Shown here: positions 9,328 to 18,487 of the stretch, in pieces
How positions within the stretch are numbered: the stretch's first letter is position 1
Layout: each line of letters begins with the position of its first letter
Source: Candidatus Zixiibacteriota bacterium
Lineage (GTDB): Bacteria > Zixibacteria > MSB-5A5 > GN15 > PGXB01
Reading direction: 5' to 3'
DNA length: 64,000 bases
Assembly: GCA_016933955.1 (NCBI GenBank)
Contig: JAFGTT010000012.1
Coordinates: forward strand, 1 to 64,000
Position numbers and translations under genes: made by a program
Notes under the pieces: model-generated
Seen by the model: only the letters and a program-made list of their open reading frames with translations
Told to the model about the DNA's origin: nothing
The model's database searches: none

Positions 9328-12006
9328 CTACTTTACCACGGCAAACCGGCCGATATGGTCGCCATATTCCGATTCGACGTGATATAAATAGATTCCTGAG
9401 GCGATGGATAACCCGTCCTCCGAACGCATATTCCAGACCGCGGTTCCGGTCCCGTTATGGGCGACGGTTTTGACCAGGTCTCCGGCCAGAGTATATATTC
9501 TAATCGTACAGATTTCCGGCAGTCTGGTAAATTCCAGACGGTTTTCGTACTTGCCTGTTTCCCAGGTGCCGCGGCCGATATAGGGATCGGGGACCACTCT
9601 GATGGCTCCCAGAGCGACCCGCGCGGCGGCATCATTGACGCCGTCGGTCTTGAAGGCGAAAACATCTTCGGCCCCGTTCATCGGCGCTCCCTCGATCATG
9701 AAAACATCGCCCGTCTGGTATGCCAGGTCTTCGGTACCGAACCGGAAAAACCAGGCATGGTTGTACGGGAAGCCCTCCGGATGAGGATTACCGTCGTAGG
9801 GAATATCGACAATCGAAAGATAATCACGATCATCGGGATCCCAGACCTGATCGAAATCCTGATCGAGAATCTCGGCGACAACCTGGTATCCCAGAGTTAC
9901 ATTCCAGATCTCGAACGGAAGAGACATCGGGGTTACGTCATCGTAAAGCCAGTATCCCTCGGACCCGGTTTCGGTGAAACGGATTTCGTAGGTCGAGCGG
10001 AAATGTCTGCCGGAACCGATGGGGAAACCGTAAACTTCACCCATGGCTCCATAAAAATAACCCAGGTGGAGGGTGGTATCGCCGGAAACGGCGAATTCGG
10101 TCTGGCCGATCGAGCGCGGGATTCGATCGCCGTCACGAACCACCATCCGGATTCCCTCGCCGATCTCATAAAGACCCGGATCGCCGTCCTGAAGGGTTTG
10201 ATCCTCAAGAATCCAGGTGGTATCATTGGTGACGGCATCGACCCGGATCAGGTGCCAGTAGGTATAATAATCGTCTTCCGTAAAAATAACGCTGTAATCC
10301 TCACCGATCACGGCCGTTTCATCGAAAATAATCGGGTAGATCACCCCGTCGGATATGAGGCTGTTATCAAGGGTGGTGTGCTCGATGGTGGAATAGGCAT
10401 CATAGAAACCGGCCGGATCCGACCGGGGGATAACCCGGACGACATTGGGATCGCTGTCGGGATTTCCGAATCCGTTTTGCAGCGGCCCGATGGGAACCGA
10501 GGTATCTCCGCCGTCGTACGCCACCAGGCAGTACCAGTATTCCATGCCATTGACCAGATTAGTATCGATATAGGTATGGGCGATCGGATCGGCTATTTCA
10601 TCCTTTTGATATGCCGCAATCGGGATATAATCGATATCCAGACAGGAACTGGTGTTAGTGCGATCCTCGAATCCCCAGGTGTAACCCTGGTTGGAGGAAC
10701 GGTACAGCTTATAACCGCTGAAATCCTGCTCCCCGGTGAGAGGGTCGAGATCGACTTCGGAGGTATCGCCCCAGCTCAGATAGACTTTCTTGTCACCCAG
10801 CCGGGCTTTCAATTGGGGTACCGCCGGCGGTTTGGGGCCGACGAAATAATTATCATATAACGTCTGGGCGGTCGCGGCATTATCGTAAAATTCGCTTTCG
10901 TTCTGACCGGCGATAATGGCATAAACCACCCGGATTGTCTTCCCGGCATCGAGCTGAATCCCCCGGGTGCACTGCAGATAATACTGGTCGGCCGGCGGGA
11001 GCGAGGTATCGTATTGCTCGGAATTGATCATCTCGAATTTACCGGGGTCATCATCCGGCAGGTATTCCCACTGACCGGTCCGGAAAGCGGTCATCCCGAT
11101 ATTATCCGGCGTTTCCAGGTATTTGGTTCCCATGATGCCGGTTTGAACCAGAGCTCCCCAGCCCGGATCGTAACCATCCTCATCATAGGTCCAGGCCAGG
11201 TTTTCGGTGCTGTCACTGGCGACCAGATCGCCGAGACGTCCGTTTTCACCGGTTCCGTCCGGTCCGCCAACGTCAAAATCGCTGTAAATAGCAAAAGCAA
11301 AATCGGTGTAATCTACCGCGGAGACATTGGTAATTTCCAGGATAACGAACAGCATATCCTCGTTATAGCAGTAATTCCACTGGCAGATAGTCTGTGAAAT
11401 TTGCAAACCCAGAGTCTGGGTCCCGTTACCGTCCTCAAAGCGGCAGAAAGATTGCTGCAGACCGGTCGGCCCGCCGGGCAGGAATGAATCCACCAGCGGC
11501 GAATAGACCTGATTGTAGGTCCATTCGAGGCTGTCGGTGTTATACACCCGCCATCCGAGGGCCGGATTGCCGAGACCGTTACCGATCGTATCGGTCGGAT
11601 CGTAGTCGTAGGTGGTGGTATCGGTGGAGAGTCGGATACTGTAGGTTTCGGCACCCGATACCAGCGACGGCAGAGGTCTGAAATCTTCATCGGAATCAGC
11701 CACAATGGCGTCGCCGCCGGGTGTCACCGCTCCCATCCAGAATTTCATTTCGCCGATATAATCATGGCCCGAATTGCGGGGCCATTCGCCCGACGGCAGA
11801 TCGTAAGGATAGCTGTAACCGCCGATATACCCCCAGTTGTCCACGGTGGTAACAATATTCCCCTTGTCGTGAGTGATCTGATCGGACACTTCCAGCGGAG
11901 GAGCCGACACCTGGGTAACTTTGCCGAGAACCGGGCCGGACAGAATCAGAAGTGGCAAGACTGCGAGAATACCGGCTATTTTAAGTTTTGAAAAAATCAT
12001 GTTCAT
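9328..12006 (-). CDS. Large secreted protein with FlgD-like / type IX-type C-terminal domain
   Basis: An 892-aa protein with a signal peptide (LAVLPLLILSGPVLG). The N-terminal 370 residues are beta-rich and unrecognised. A fibronectin-like segment follows (PQLKARLGDKKVYLSWGDT, about 396). The last 80 residues have the FlgD-Ig/type IX sorting pattern: FTRLPEICTIRIYTLAGDLV, WNMRSEDGLSIASGIYLYHV, then a short basic end (GRFAVVK). In Bacteroidota such tails direct export and surface anchoring. It sits between a TonB receptor and a PorV-like protein, 12 and 11 nt away. ATGs at 12006 and 12000 are both possible starts. Confidence 0.8.
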   Translation of the reverse strand: MNMIFSKLKIAGILAVLPLLILSGPVLGKVTQVSAPPLEVSDQITHDKGNIVTTVDNWGYIGGYSYPYDLPSGEWPRNSGHDYIGEMKFWMGAVTPGGDAIVADSDEDFRPLPSLVSGAETYSIRLSTDTTTYDYDPTDTIGNGLGNPALGWRVYNTDSLEWTYNQVYSPLVDSFLPGGPTGLQQSFCRFEDGNGTQTLGLQISQTICQWNYCYNEDMLFVILEITNVSAVDYTDFAFAIYSDFDVGGPDGTGENGRLGDLVASDSTENLAWTYDEDGYDPGWGALVQTGIMGTKYLETPDNIGMTAFRTGQWEYLPDDDPGKFEMINSEQYDTSLPPADQYYLQCTRGIQLDAGKTIRVVYAIIAGQNESEFYDNAATAQTLYDNYFVGPKPPAVPQLKARLGDKKVYLSWGDTSEVDLDPLTGEQDFSGYKLYRSSNQGYTWGFEDRTNTSSCLDIDYIPIAAYQKDEIADPIAHTYIDTNLVNGMEYWYCLVAYDGGDTSVPIGPLQNGFGNPDSDPNVVRVIPRSDPAGFYDAYSTIEHTTLDNSLISDGVIYPIIFDETAVIGEDYSVIFTEDDYYTYWHLIRVDAVTNDTTWILEDQTLQDGDPGLYEIGEGIRMVVRDGDRIPRSIGQTEFAVSGDTTLHLGYFYGAMGEVYGFPIGSGRHFRSTYEIRFTETGSEGYWLYDDVTPMSLPFEIWNVTLGYQVVAEILDQDFDQVWDPDDRDYLSIVDIPYDGNPHPEGFPYNHAWFFRFGTEDLAYQTGDVFMIEGAPMNGAEDVFAFKTDGVNDAAARVALGAIRVVPDPYIGRGTWETGKYENRLEFTRLPEICTIRIYTLAGDLVKTVAHNGTGTAVWNMRSEDGLSIASGIYLYHVESEYGDHIGRFAVVK

Positions 12007-12018
12007 ATACCTGCCTTA

Positions 12019-14694
12019 TCAGAAGTTGAATTCAAGTCCGACTCTGACCCGACGCGGAGATGAATAATTCTGGGGGTCATTAGCCAGCAATTTATAATAA
12101 TGATTTACATCTTCAGCGGTGTATGGTCCGGTACCGTCCGGATCGGCGGTTTCATCGTAATGCCGCCCATCATCATTCGGCCGGCCGGTATTGGTGTAAA
12201 CATTGATGATATTGCGCTTGTCAAAGAGGTTTTCGACTTCGACAAAGAAGGAGAAGAAGTTCCCTCCGCTCACGAAAACGTCCTTATTAAAGCGGAAATC
12301 GACCGTGTAGGTGCTGGGCATCCGGCCCTCGTTGGTACTGCCATAGCGATTTCCGGAGTTATCGGTAATGGTGTAGGGCAGGCCGGAGCCGTAGTGGGCA
12401 ACGGCATTGATTCCCCAGGCGCCGGGGACATTGATTCCCATGAACTTGCCTTTCCATTCGCGTGGAACCCGGTAATCGAGGGACAGGGTGGCGGTATGCC
12501 TCTGATCGAAGGACAAGGGATATTCCTTGGTCGGCAGAACGGTGTCGGTCGTATTGGCGATATAACTGTAATAGGCCTCGGTCGCCGACGAGGAATTGCC
12601 TTTGGCGATCATGTAGCTGTAAACCAGCGAACCGGAGAAATAGCCCCGGGCGATTTTTTCGATAGTCAGGTCCATCCCCTTGACAGAACCGTAGTCTTCG
12701 TTAACATACAGCGTGATCGGGTTGGGATTGCCCTTTTTATAAAGCGGCCGGGTGGCGATCAGGTCTTTGATATCCTTATAATAAACCGTGATATCAAGGC
12801 GGATTTCGGGACTGAGCATCTGGTTCAGACCCAGCTCATAGGCGATCGTCTTCTCGGCCTCGAGATCCGGATTCCCCACCAGCGGCAAACCCGAATTCAG
12901 ATCGACATCCTGGTTGGTATACATGTACCGGTAATTCGGGACCTGGAAGAAATAGCCGTAGTTGAAACGGATGACCGAATTCTCCGAAATCGGATGGGAC
13001 ACGCCCAAACGGGGTGAAATCTGCGATTTGGATTTCGATTTAACCTTGTCAACCGTGTCTTTGTTAAGAATATCGGGCCAGTATTCGACTTCGGAATTCA
13101 GATAATCCCAGCGGATACCGGCGTTGATGATAAATTCGCGCAGTTCCAGTTTATCCTGGGCATACACCGTGGCATAAGTCGGTGAATGCTTGTACTTCTC
13201 GCCGTACGGCGAGGAATTGAAGAACTGCTTTTCATCCCAGAAGATGGTATAATCACGATATTCCGAGCCGATCCGCACCTGATGGTACTTATTGATCTGG
13301 CTGGTGAAATTCAGGGCCACGGCGTTATACGAGGTATAGCGCCGGTGATAAATCGGCATGAAATCGTCGCCGGTCGTATAACCGGTGTTGAAATACTCCT
13401 CGGCGAACCGGTAATTATCTTCATGGATGGTGCCGTTATAGGCCCCGGTCGAATCTTCCGAATAGCCCGGCCATTCATTCCAGTAGGTGTCAAAAAGATC
13501 TTCCGGCGCCCGTTTGGTTTCGGTATAAAAATGATTGACCGAGAGCCCCACGATGGATCGTTCGTTGACATTATAATTGCCTTTCAGACCGTAAAGATAA
13601 GCCCAGGATTTGGTGATCCCGAGGCCGTCCAGGTTGAAATCGTACGATAGGCCATTGACATCGAGATGTTCGTACACCTGGCGGTCACCCTGAAAATAAC
13701 TGCCGGTAGCGGTCACTTTCATATTCGGGGTCGGCTGGAAGGTCAGTTTCCCCGACTGGGTGTACTGGTTGAGAATATTGTGGGGGAGATAGCCGCCGTC
13801 GTGGCGGTACTCACCGGCCATGAAAAACGAGGAGCGGTTGCCGAGTAAATCGGGCAGTGGCCCGGAAAGATTATAGCTGGCGGCATTGTCTTTGATCCGT
13901 TCCAGGCTGCCGAATTCACCGGTACCGATATCGTACTTGTTGGAGGCGCCGTCGTAGACTTTCAGCATACCGTGGAATTCGCGGGTTCCTTCTCTGGTCA
14001 CAGCGTTGACGATACCTGACAGGGCCTCGCCGTACTCGGCCGGAAATCCTCCCGAAGTCAGAGAGATTTCCTCGATGGCGTCGGGAATGATTCTGATACC
14101 GGATTCACCGGCAAAGGGATCCTGAATTGAGAAACCATCATAGAAATAAGAGACAGTTCCCGAACGCCCGCCGCGGACATGGAGATCCTGGTTGCGGTCG
14201 ACGATGGTCCCGGCCATATTGGCCAGGATGTTCTGGATGGACCTGGCGCCCGGAATATACATCAGGCGATCCGAAGTCATAATCAAGCGCGATTCGGTCA
14301 GATCTTTCTGAATCGGATTTCTTTCGGCATAGACTTTTACCTGGCGTTTAAGCGGTATCTCGACCTGTTCGAGAGTGAAATCGACCGGGGTGGTTAAATC
14401 GAGGAGAACCCGGACATTTTCTTTTTCAATTGTCTGAAAACCAATTACCGAAACGGCGAGGGTATAGGTTCCTGCGGGAAGATTCAGAATGAAGTAATCT
14501 CCATCGTTATCGGATTCGGTGACGATGTCCGAACCGATAACGCGAATGGTGGCACCGGGTATGGGGGTCCCGGTTTTTTCATCTTCGACTACCCCGGCGA
14601 TTTTTCCGGTTGTCCCGGCCGCGGCCAGCACCGGAAGGATCAAGAGCAAAATCAAAATCGCATATATAGGTAGTAACCGGTTATTAGTATACAA
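12019..14694 (-). CDS. TonB-dependent receptor with carboxypeptidase-regulatory-like N-terminal domain
   Basis: An outer-membrane gated transporter of about 892 aa. After the signal peptide comes a CarboxypepD_reg-like Ig domain (GKIAGVVEDEKTGTPIPGAT, about residues 28-110), a plug domain with NILANMAGTIV and HVRGGRSGTVSYFYDGFS, and a C-terminal barrel ending in Phe (VGLEFNF). The start is set at TTG 14694 because GGAGGA lies five nt upstream; an in-frame TTG at 14712 would put that ribosome-binding site inside the gene. It is first of three co-directed genes ending at the terminator 8261-8288. The substrate is unknown; no ABC or siderophore genes are nearby. Confidence 0.9.
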   Translation of the reverse strand: MYTNNRLLPIYAILILLLILPVLAAAGTTGKIAGVVEDEKTGTPIPGATIRVIGSDIVTESDNDGDYFILNLPAGTYTLAVSVIGFQTIEKENVRVLLDLTTPVDFTLEQVEIPLKRQVKVYAERNPIQKDLTESRLIMTSDRLMYIPGARSIQNILANMAGTIVDRNQDLHVRGGRSGTVSYFYDGFSIQDPFAGESGIRIIPDAIEEISLTSGGFPAEYGEALSGIVNAVTREGTREFHGMLKVYDGASNKYDIGTGEFGSLERIKDNAASYNLSGPLPDLLGNRSSFFMAGEYRHDGGYLPHNILNQYTQSGKLTFQPTPNMKVTATGSYFQGDRQVYEHLDVNGLSYDFNLDGLGITKSWAYLYGLKGNYNVNERSIVGLSVNHFYTETKRAPEDLFDTYWNEWPGYSEDSTGAYNGTIHEDNYRFAEEYFNTGYTTGDDFMPIYHRRYTSYNAVALNFTSQINKYHQVRIGSEYRDYTIFWDEKQFFNSSPYGEKYKHSPTYATVYAQDKLELREFIINAGIRWDYLNSEVEYWPDILNKDTVDKVKSKSKSQISPRLGVSHPISENSVIRFNYGYFFQVPNYRYMYTNQDVDLNSGLPLVGNPDLEAEKTIAYELGLNQMLSPEIRLDITVYYKDIKDLIATRPLYKKGNPNPITLYVNEDYGSVKGMDLTIEKIARGYFSGSLVYSYMIAKGNSSSATEAYYSYIANTTDTVLPTKEYPLSFDQRHTATLSLDYRVPREWKGKFMGINVPGAWGINAVAHYGSGLPYTITDNSGNRYGSTNEGRMPSTYTVDFRFNKDVFVSGGNFFSFFVEVENLFDKRNIINVYTNTGRPNDDGRHYDETADPDGTGPYTAEDVNHYYKLLANDPQNYSSPRRVRVGLEFNF

Positions 14695-14956
14695 AGCAGA
14701 TCCTCCCTGCAAGAGTTCTATTACAACTCGAATACTTTTAACAGATGTTTATTGGCATATTTGCAATCGGATAACCCTGTTTAGCCTAAAAAGACTGTTC
14801 TGGTTTCTCCTCATTTTTATCGTCTTCTGCAAAATAATCTTTAATTGATTTTCGGTTTCAATTCAGACCGGGTCAGTGGACGGCGGCGAACAGCAAAAAT
14901 CGCTTTATAAATGCGGGCCGGATAAAATCAATTCAGAGGGCTTAAGTTTCCGGCGG

Positions 14957-14985
14957 TTGACCCGATAAAAGAAAGGAAATATACA
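14957..14985 (+). promoter_or_regulatory. Sigma-70-type promoter of the sensory operon
   Basis: TTGACC (14957-14962), a 17-bp spacer and TATACA (14980-14985). The start point would be near 14992, leaving a 5' leader of about 70 nt before the substrate-binding protein gene. The remainder of the 14695-15061 gap, between divergent operons, is AT-rich and I see no gene in it. Confidence 0.65.
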
Positions 14986-15061
14986 CCGCTGAAGGGGAAA
15001 TGGCGGAAACAGTAACGGCTGATGGACTTAAAAAAACCTCTTGGTGTGAGGACATAGGAAT

Positions 15062-16024
15062 TTGAAATCTCCTGCCAAATATAGATTATTCCTACCATTA
15101 TATCTTTTTCTGATAATAATATTATTTATAAATGGTATCCGGGCCGAGTCCATCAACCTGGCCATTGTCTATTCCGACAGCCTCAGCACCACCCTGAGAA
15201 CAATCAAGGGGATTCATTCCGCGATCAGCCGGCAATATGAAACTTCCGTTTTCTACGAACTGTACCTGGCCGAAAACGGCGCCAACATGGAGCAACTGGT
15301 CCTCAAAATTAAAGAGCTTGATCCCCGGCTGATACTCACGGTGGGATCGTACGCCACCAAAGCCATATCGGAGCGAATACCCGATAAACCGATTATCTTC
15401 TCAGCCGTTTTGAACCCGGAGACATCCGGTTTTGTTAAATCCCTCAGCAATCCCGGAGGCAATATCACCGGGGCCTCGCTGGATATACCGCCCGATATTC
15501 AGTTCAAGTATTTCAAGCAGGTTATCAGTAATCTCAAGAGCATCGGGGTCCTGTATACCGATGAAACGGAGAACCTGATTCCGCCGGCCAAGGCTCTGGC
15601 CAGTGCGGCCAATCTGACCCTTTACGCCATCAAGATTCAATCGGAAAAAGATATCCCCAACGCCCTGGATTCGCTCAATTCCATTGTCGATGGTTACTGG
15701 TCGGTCGCCGACGGGCGTATTTATTCGCCCCGGGCCACCCGGTTTATTCTCTTGAATACCCTGCGCAGCGCCAAACCCTTTATGGGATTTTCCAAAAATA
15801 TGGTCGAATCCGGCGCCCTTTTCGGCCTTGATTATGATTATAAAGATATCGGGAGGCAGACCGGTAAAATCGCCATCGAGGTTCTCTCGGGTAAATCCCC
15901 GGCCTCGATTCCGGTGGCTGTTCCCGGTATCATCTGGTTCCATTATAATGAAAAAACGGCCAAGCATATTGATGTAAAAATCCCCGATGAACTGGTCGCA
16001 GTGGCCAAGGAGGTGTATCGATGA
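15062..16024 (+). CDS. ABC-type substrate-binding protein (COG2984/TrpX-like), probably a sensor partner
   Basis: A 320-aa periplasmic-binding-protein-like fold. The signal peptide is MKSPAKYRLFLPLYLFLIII and following residues. It shows family features: LNLAIVYSDS-type first strand, LTVGSYATKAISERIPDKPI, FSAVLNPETSGFVKSLSNPG, and GFSKNMVESGALFGLDYDY. Family members bind tryptophan, tyrosine or similar small molecules, or act as extracytoplasmic sensors. No permease or ATPase gene is present; the stop overlaps the start of the histidine kinase (ATGA), so the likely job is ligand sensing for that kinase. The start is TTG, with GAGG about ten nt upstream. Confidence 0.8.
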   Translation: MKSPAKYRLFLPLYLFLIIILFINGIRAESINLAIVYSDSLSTTLRTIKGIHSAISRQYETSVFYELYLAENGANMEQLVLKIKELDPRLILTVGSYATKAISERIPDKPIIFSAVLNPETSGFVKSLSNPGGNITGASLDIPPDIQFKYFKQVISNLKSIGVLYTDETENLIPPAKALASAANLTLYAIKIQSEKDIPNALDSLNSIVDGYWSVADGRIYSPRATRFILLNTLRSAKPFMGFSKNMVESGALFGLDYDYKDIGRQTGKIAIEVLSGKSPASIPVAVPGIIWFHYNEKTAKHIDVKIPDELVAVAKEVYR

Positions 16025-17664
16025 GCCTCTTTGGATCCTTCAATCATATCGGGCTTCGTGAGCGGTTCGTGGTGGTGGTTTCACTGGTAATTGTCGCCAG
16101 TATGCTGATAATCGGCGGTTATCTGATTAATCGCCAGAGTGATATTTATCTTACGGAACTGGAAAAACGGGGTCAGGCTCTGGCTTCTAACCTGGCTTAC
16201 AACGCCGAGTACGGGGTTATTCTGGAATCCCAGACCGAACTGGATAATCTTATTAAGGGTGTGGCGCGGGCCAATGATATAATCTATGTCGTCATTACCA
16301 CCGCCGATGGCCGGATTCTGGCCGAGATCGGAAGTAATCTGGGAACCATTGCCAGAGCCAAGGGCGAACCGGAAGAAATTCATAACGACTGGGGTGATTT
16401 CACCCGGACCCATTTCGAAGCGGCCAATGGAACCGAATTTATCGAGTTGTCCCAGCCGGTCCTGACGGTCCGGCAGTCAATCTCGCGGGAGAACCTCGGA
16501 ACCGTTTATGGGTACGGGAGTACCAGTGAACAGATGATGGATGTTATCGGCGAGGTGAAAATCGGGCTGACCTTCAAAAATATCAACAAGGAGATCACCA
16601 AGTCACAGACCGCCGCCATTCTGCTGAGCCTGATGGTGGTCATGTCGGCGATCATAATCATCTCGGCCTTTGTCAGAATCATTACCCGTCCGATCGAATC
16701 GCTGGTGGAAGTAACTTACCAGATCTCCAAAGGTGATTTGAGCAAAACCGTTGATGTCGTTCGGTCCGACGAAATCGGTCTCCTGGCGGAATCTTTCAAC
16801 CGCATGATTGAATCTTTGAAGCAATCACAGAAAGAGATCGAGGATTATAACCGGACGCTGGAGGAAAAAATTATCGATCGCACCAGGGAACTCGAGGATG
16901 CTCAGGCCCAGTTGATTCAATCGGAGAAAATGGTGGCCATCGGCCAGCTGGCCGCCGGCGTGGCTCATGAATTGAATAACCCGCTGGGCGGGATTTTGGG
17001 ATATGCTCAGTTTACCCTTGAAAAAATACAGAAAAAAACGGCCGGCGAGATTTCACAAAAAGATATCGATTCCTATGTCCGATATCTGACCGATATCGAG
17101 GCGCAGTCGCGGCGATGCAAGGCTATTGTCCAGAATCTGCTGAAATTCTCACGGACCTCCCAGACAGTCGAGTTCAACGATGTCGATATAAATGCGGTGG
17201 TCGAGGATACATTGACTTTCGTGGAACATCAACTGATGATGAACCAGGTCAAACTGGTCAAGGATTTCGATCCCAACCTGCCCATCATCCAGGGCAACCC
17301 CAGCCAGCTGCAACAGGTTTTCACCAATATCATTATCAACGCCATGCACGCCTCTGATCCCGGCACCCAGATCCGGCTGACCACCCGGTTTGCGCCGCCT
17401 CTGGGCGAATTCCAGGGGGCGGTCGAAATTACCATTACCGACCAGGGCCGCGGAATCAGTCAGGAAAATATGAAGAAAATTTTCGAGCCTTTCTTTACTA
17501 CCAAGGAGGTCGGCAAGGGTACCGGTCTGGGTCTATCGGTCAGTTACGGAATAGTCAAGGAACACGGCGGGGAAATCCGGGTGAAATCCCAAGTTAGTCA
17601 GGGAACCACCTTTACGATAATAATCCCACTGGAGAAGAAGACCTGTTCAGCCGACAAAATATAA
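16021..17664 (+). CDS. Membrane sensor histidine kinase
   Basis: A 547-aa protein. The first membrane helix is at residues 19-37, an extracytoplasmic sensor domain covers about 38-200, and the second helix (AAILLSLMVVMSAIIIISAF) is near 200-219. HAMP follows (ITRPIESLVEVTYQISKGDL), then a coiled coil, the H-box VAHELNNPLGGILGY, and the HATPase domain with DQGRGI, EPFFTTKEVGKGTGLGLSVS and GTTFTIIIPL. All catalytic boxes look intact. It overlaps the substrate-binding protein gene by 4 bp, suggesting periplasmic ligand input. The likely targets are the receiver proteins immediately downstream. Confidence 0.95.
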   Translation: MSLFGSFNHIGLRERFVVVVSLVIVASMLIIGGYLINRQSDIYLTELEKRGQALASNLAYNAEYGVILESQTELDNLIKGVARANDIIYVVITTADGRILAEIGSNLGTIARAKGEPEEIHNDWGDFTRTHFEAANGTEFIELSQPVLTVRQSISRENLGTVYGYGSTSEQMMDVIGEVKIGLTFKNINKEITKSQTAAILLSLMVVMSAIIIISAFVRIITRPIESLVEVTYQISKGDLSKTVDVVRSDEIGLLAESFNRMIESLKQSQKEIEDYNRTLEEKIIDRTRELEDAQAQLIQSEKMVAIGQLAAGVAHELNNPLGGILGYAQFTLEKIQKKTAGEISQKDIDSYVRYLTDIEAQSRRCKAIVQNLLKFSRTSQTVEFNDVDINAVVEDTLTFVEHQLMMNQVKLVKDFDPNLPIIQGNPSQLQQVFTNIIINAMHASDPGTQIRLTTRFAPPLGEFQGAVEITITDQGRGISQENMKKIFEPFFTTKEVGKGTGLGLSVSYGIVKEHGGEIRVKSQVSQGTTFTIIIPLEKKTCSADKI

Positions 17665-17696
17665 TATAAATCTTTCTGCGAGGTATAATAAATCAG

Positions 17697-18104
17697 ATGG
17701 CGCACAGGGACGACACTGAAGTCAAAAGCATTCTGGTAGTCGATGACGAACAGGTGATGCGGGAATTTCTCTCGGATGTCCTGGAGGATTTCCGAGTGGA
17801 TAAGGCCGCCGACGGTGATGAAGCCATCAATAAATTAAAAAAAGTGAAATACGATCTAATAATAACCGATATGAAAATGCCCCGGGTCTCGGGTGAAGAG
17901 GTGGTTCGGTTTGCCAAGGAAATTTACCCGGATGCCAAAATAATCGTGATTTCGGGGTATTCCTCACTCTCATCGGTCAGCAGTACACTCGGCTACGGGG
18001 TCTGTGCCTTTCTTTCCAAGCCCTTCACAATTAAGCAGATCCGGACCGAAGTAGAAAAATCATTAGGCCCCGAAAACAAGGGCAGTATTCAGGATTGGGG
18101 CTGA
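17697..18104 (+). CDS. Single-domain response regulator (CheY-like)
   Basis: A 135-aa receiver domain with no output domain. The acidic pair is in ILVVDDEQ, the phospho-acceptor Asp in LIITDMKMPRVSG, the switch Ser/Thr in VISGYSS, and the Lys in FLSKPF. It probably relays phosphate between the kinases of this operon. It lies 32 nt after the membrane kinase gene. Confidence 0.93.
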   Translation: MAHRDDTEVKSILVVDDEQVMREFLSDVLEDFRVDKAADGDEAINKLKKVKYDLIITDMKMPRVSGEEVVRFAKEIYPDAKIIVISGYSSLSSVSSTLGYGVCAFLSKPFTIKQIRTEVEKSLGPENKGSIQDWG

Positions 18105-18106
18105 AA

Positions 18107-18487
18107 ATGTCAAAAAACAAAGTCCTCATAATTGACGATACTCCGGTCATACGGGAATTGCTTCATGAAGTGATGACCGATGCCGGTTTTGAGGTCGATA
18201 TCGCGACCGATGGTCAGGAAGGTTATAAAATCGCCATTCAGGGTGACTATGCCCTGATCTTCTGCGATGTGCATATGCCGATTATGAATGGCTTTGAGGC
18301 GGTCCGCAAGATCAAGAAGGAAAAACCTGATGTTCCGATCGTGATGACGGATTCCTTTCCCGACAAACTGGCCGAAGCGGCCACCGCCGCCGGAGCCCTC
18401 TGCTGTCTCGCCAAGCCTTTTGCCCTTGACGAGTTACGCGATACTATCGAGCGTATTATGCAAGCCAAGAACCTTACGGTAAAATGA
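18107..18487 (+). CDS. Single-domain response regulator (CheY-like)
   Basis: A 126-aa receiver from ATG 18107 (a TTG at 18095 is also in frame but overlaps the previous gene). The motifs are intact: LIIDDTP, LIFCDVHMPIMNG with the acceptor Asp, VMTDS, and CLAKPF. It is the second stand-alone receiver in the operon and its stop overlaps the next ATG (ATGA). Confidence 0.93.
   Translation: MSKNKVLIIDDTPVIRELLHEVMTDAGFEVDIATDGQEGYKIAIQGDYALIFCDVHMPIMNGFEAVRKIKKEKPDVPIVMTDSFPDKLAEAATAAGALCCLAKPFALDELRDTIERIMQAKNLTVK

Noticed and set aside
9457-10860. 467-codon open frame on the plus strand, antisense to the FlgD-tailed protein gene
   Set aside because: It is a codon-bias shadow: no ribosome-binding site, no recognisable domain, low-complexity Gly/Ile/Asp composition, and the opposite frame is clearly coding.
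14695-14712. Upstream TTG (14712) as start of the TonB receptor
   Set aside because: The AGGGAGGA ribosome-binding site would be inside the coding sequence; TTG 14694 has it at the right distance.
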